A stretch of DNA of 59,656 bases from Hymenobacter persicinus (GTDB taxonomy: Bacteria; Bacteroidota; Bacteroidia; Cytophagales; Hymenobacteraceae). The notes beneath the pieces were generated by a model that saw only the letters and a list, made by a program, of their open reading frames with translations, did not search any database and had not been told where the DNA came from. Location: positions 1 through 59,656 of the forward strand of contig NZ_SEWE01000029.1 of NCBI RefSeq assembly GCF_004167665.1, in the 5' to 3' direction. The first letter of the stretch is position 1, and every line of letters starts with the position of its first letter. The translations under genes and the position numbers were made by a program. This document shows, in pieces, positions 57,201-59,656 of the stretch.

Positions 57201-59264
57201 TCAGGCGGCCACCGCCACGGGCTCCGTTTTCCGCACCCGACCTTGCCAGCGCAGCAGCAGCACCTCGGCCAGCAGGCTCGCCAACGCCAGCCACAGGCAG
57301 TAGCGCCACAGGGGTGTACCCACGCGCTCCGCCTTGTATTGGGCCGCCACCGACTGTCCCAGGCCGGTTTCGTAGACCTGCACGTTGGGGTGGTTCGGGC
57401 CAATGAGCTGCCGCAGTTCCGCCGCCGAGTAGCTGGCCAAGTCCGATTCCCGCTTGTCGACGTTGAAAGCCAGCGTGGTGAGGGGCTTGCCGTTGCGGGT
57501 GAGCGAGTAGAAGCCCGGCTCCTTCATACCGGCCGGCACCTCAAACCGCAACACGCCCGCCTGCATCCGCTGGCTGGGACTGAACGTCAGGCTGTCCTGC
57601 ACCAGCTTCACTACGGCTTCCCGCACCTGGCTGCGGGCTTCGTCGGCGCCCAGCGCTACCGGCACCGTCCCTTCGTTCAGCCGGTACGCCAGCCGCTGGT
57701 CGGTGCGGAAGCTTTGCATAGCCAGCCGGTACATCACGGGCACAAACAGCGCGTGGCTGGAAAAATCGGAATAGCCGCCGCTAAACGGGGCCGCAAACAG
57801 ATACACCAGGCCCCGGCCGCTGCTGAAGCCGGCCAGGTAGCCGTCCCCGTCGCGCAGGCGCAGCACGTCGGTACCCGAGCGTGCCCAGCGCAGCACCGGA
57901 GCCGCTTTTGGCATCACGGCCTGCCGGCTTTGCCCGGCAAATACATCCCGAAAAAACGGATTCTGCAGGCTGGGCTGGGCCACGTCCCGCAGCACCGGTG
58001 CCCCCGACGGCGACGTCTCCCACTGCACCGAACCTACTCCCAGCTCCCGCAGCAGCTGGTCATAGGAAGCGCGCACTGCCGCCGCGGCCGGCGGCACGAT
58101 AACCACCGTGGCTCCCTGCTGCACCCGCTGGCGCACGGCCTCGCGCAGTCCCGCGTCCACTTGAGGAACTTCCTGGAGCAGAATCATATTCGCTGCCGCT
58201 AGGGCGCTGTAGTCTAGGCGCTGGGGCTGGCTGCCGGAGTAGGCAAACAGCGGCTCGTTACCATACAGCCGGCGCGTGTTGTCCCCGGCGTCCGGGCTCA
58301 CGTCCAGCACCCGAATCCGGGGGGAAGGCTGCAGGGTGAAGTAATAGGTGTTATCAAACGTCACCGGGAAGTCCTCCAGCTCCACGCGGCAGGTCTGCAA
58401 CGCCGCGTCGTTCAGGCGGAGTCGGATGGTCGATATAGCCGTGCTACGGGCCGCTACGGCCGTGCGGTAGGCAGCCACCTGCTGCGGCCCGACAAACACT
58501 TTCACCTGACAATCCGGAGCCGCCACACTGCCACCGTTGCGCAGCCGAATCCGCAGGCTGATATCAGTTCCGGTTCGCACGAAGGCGTCGTCCAACAGCA
58601 CGCTGTCCACAAACACATTCTGCGTCGGCTTACCGCCCAGCGGCACCAGAAATACTTGCTGAGCGGAGTCGGCTACCAGTTGCCGCGGCGTAAAGCTGTT
58701 CTTCTGGAAATCTGAGAAGACAAATAGCTGCCCAGCTTTACCCCGGGCTTTCAGCCGCTCGACCTGCCCCGCTACCGAGGGCGCCGCCCCCGACACGGCA
58801 AGCGCATCAACCGCACTTCGGAATGCCGCCGCCGACAGTTGGGTGTTGTTGCCAGGCAGCGAATACCGTGTGCTTGCGGGATAAGCTGCCGGTAATTCTC
58901 GCGCCTCACTGACGGCACGCTCGAATAGGGGCTGGTCAGTATCACTGAGCGCCTGCATACTGGGCGAAGTGTCGACTACGGTTGCCACTGCCCCAGCCCC
59001 GCCGGTGCCGGCATCAGGGCGCGCAGCCGGAATAAACGGCTGACAGAACATCAGTACTAGAAACACCACGAAGCAAATCCGGGCCAGCAACACCAGCAGA
59101 TGCTTAACTTTCCGCTGCCGCGCCGTTACCAGCTTGATTTCGCGGATAAACCCAACGTTGGTAAAGAGTAGCCGCTGTGGCCGCCGGAGCTCAAATAAAT
59201 GAATGGCAACCGGAATGCCGACCGCCAGCAACCCCAGCAAAAACCACGGATAGGTAAACGTCAT
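57201..59264 (-). CDS. BatA domain-containing membrane protein
   Basis: This 687-residue protein has a double-helix BatA N-terminus: TFTYPWFLLGLLAVGIPVAIHLFELRRPQRLLFTNVGFI and HLLVLLARICFVVFLVLMFCQPFI. A von Willebrand-like domain (about 90-220) contains DTSPSMQ, which keeps the DxSxS of a MIDAS metal site. About 300 residues of beta-rich extracytoplasmic sequence follow, then a C-terminal helix (LWRYCLWLALASLLAEVLLL). Bat proteins are linked to oxygen tolerance and envelope integrity in Bacteroidota. ATG 59264 gives the normal start. It heads the operon BatA-DUF4199-DUF4199-GT2. Confidence 0.88.
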   Translation of the reverse strand: MTFTYPWFLLGLLAVGIPVAIHLFELRRPQRLLFTNVGFIREIKLVTARQRKVKHLLVLLARICFVVFLVLMFCQPFIPAARPDAGTGGAGAVATVVDTSPSMQALSDTDQPLFERAVSEARELPAAYPASTRYSLPGNNTQLSAAAFRSAVDALAVSGAAPSVAGQVERLKARGKAGQLFVFSDFQKNSFTPRQLVADSAQQVFLVPLGGKPTQNVFVDSVLLDDAFVRTGTDISLRIRLRNGGSVAAPDCQVKVFVGPQQVAAYRTAVAARSTAISTIRLRLNDAALQTCRVELEDFPVTFDNTYYFTLQPSPRIRVLDVSPDAGDNTRRLYGNEPLFAYSGSQPQRLDYSALAAANMILLQEVPQVDAGLREAVRQRVQQGATVVIVPPAAAAVRASYDQLLRELGVGSVQWETSPSGAPVLRDVAQPSLQNPFFRDVFAGQSRQAVMPKAAPVLRWARSGTDVLRLRDGDGYLAGFSSGRGLVYLFAAPFSGGYSDFSSHALFVPVMYRLAMQSFRTDQRLAYRLNEGTVPVALGADEARSQVREAVVKLVQDSLTFSPSQRMQAGVLRFEVPAGMKEPGFYSLTRNGKPLTTLAFNVDKRESDLASYSAAELRQLIGPNHPNVQVYETGLGQSVAAQYKAERVGTPLWRYCLWLALASLLAEVLLLRWQGRVRKTEPVAVAA

Positions 59265-59535
59265 GTAGTAGTGCGTAAGTCCGTGAAGATAGAGACAAAT
59301 TATCCTCTGCCACGCTGCATTACCTTTCTCCATACTACAGCTAGCGCATTTCTGCCCACAATTGAGCTACAGATTCCAGCAAGGTTGGCTTGGTTAGAGG
59401 TAACGAGCCCTTATCTCGCCTCTAGCCTCACGGATTCGTAGCCGTCTCCATCCGATTCGTCAAGCAGCAAGCAGCCTATGTATATAACACCACAACCGCC
59501 CCAGCCGTTTAGTACGACTGGGGCGGTTTTACGAG
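59265..59535. other. Intergenic region upstream of the BatA gene
   Basis: It holds the presumed BatA promoter and a terminator at 59494-59530. No tRNA, small RNA or short gene was recognised. Confidence 0.5.
59494..59530. terminator. Rho-independent terminator
   Basis: AACCGCCCCAG (59494-59504) and CTGGGGCGGTT (59518-59528) are exact 11-bp complements followed by TT. The gene it serves lies outside the window on either side. Confidence 0.75.
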
Positions 59536-59656
59536 GGGAGCTTATCCTGCCTGCCCCGTCCCGCGGCGGCTAGCCGGCGGCGGCGGGGGCACCCGGCCGG
59601 GCGCGGGGGAGAGCCGGCGCGCGCGGCACGGGGCCGGCGCGCGTGCGCGGGGGGTG
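59536..59656. other. GC-only low-complexity end of the window
   Basis: After 59546 the sequence is almost only G and C, with runs such as GGCGGCGGCGGGGGC and CGCGCGCG, unlike anything else in the window. No gene is supported. It may be a contig end with poor base calls. Confidence 0.6.

Noticed and set aside
59265..59493. tRNA or small RNA upstream of the BatA gene
   Set aside because: I found no T-loop GTTCGA-type motif or paired acceptor stem.

Overview
The window looks like chromosomal DNA of a high-GC Bacteroidota, most likely Hymenobacter or a close Cytophagales relative. This rests on three C-terminal sorting domains of the type IX secretion system (T9SS), a small protein with a PID-CTERM-like tail, paired DUF4199 membrane proteins, a BatA-type protein, a eukaryotic-type (GT3) glycogen synthase, and promoters of the form TTTG-N18-20-TAnnTTTG. 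No tRNA, rRNA, CRISPR array, transposase, integrase or phage gene was recognised. The taxon is an inference from gene content.

Layout. 1-1.0 kb: the end of a T9SS cargo gene and a tiny sorted protein. 1.0-3.8 kb: a minus-strand operon (ABC ATPase, permease, YtrA-like GntR repressor, GIN-like adhesin) headed by a perfect 10+10 bp palindrome. 3.9-9.0 kb: a TPR sensor histidine kinase, an SDR enzyme and malate:quinone oxidoreductase. 9.1-11.9 kb: a secreted unknown, then a three-PAS protein with no kinase domain next to a small CZB-like protein that lacks the usual zinc ligands. 12-18 kb: a GT39-type glycosyltransferase, a secreted unknown, a YfcC-type carrier and small unknowns. 18.2-23.5 kb: glycogen genes (GH13 branching-type enzyme, GT3 synthase), a DUF4198-like protein and a STAS protein. 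23.6-27 kb: ribonuclease Z, a queuosine-precursor transporter, a secreted unknown and TrpS. 27-37 kb: an unknown cytosolic protein, a CoA-transferase, a DEAD-box helicase, an SDR, a low-GC membrane protein, MenA, a glutathione peroxidase lipoprotein, a LOG-family protein and ArgS. 37.4-40.1 kb: arginase diverging from arginine decarboxylase. 40.2-45.2 kb: a micro-lipoprotein, GmhB, HemG, a dolichol-phosphate-mannose-synthase-like GT2, TerC and an AraC-MGMT fusion. 45.3-48.9 kb: a long AsmA-like/GT51 protein and PurB. 49-53.7 kb: two seven-repeat T9SS proteins flanking a GT9 enzyme with a four-cysteine N-terminus. 53.7-59.3 kb: GT4, then an operon BatA - DUF4199 - DUF4199 - GT2.

The most distinctive non-coding content is a set of dispersed palindromes. 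Two share TGTCATCCTGAGC ends (33.9 and 54.9 kb), one is a three-layer nested palindrome (27.0-27.3 kb), one is a degenerate relative (16.7 kb), and one is a tandem pair of hairpins (28.3 kb). They lie between genes, often around terminators, and resemble REP-type elements. The last roughly 120 bases are almost pure G/C and may be a contig-end artefact.

Most genes are housekeeping or envelope functions. The best candidates for undescribed biology are the PAS plus zinc-less CZB pair, the palindrome-controlled GntR/ABC/GIN operon, the AsmA-GT51 protein and the nested repeats.
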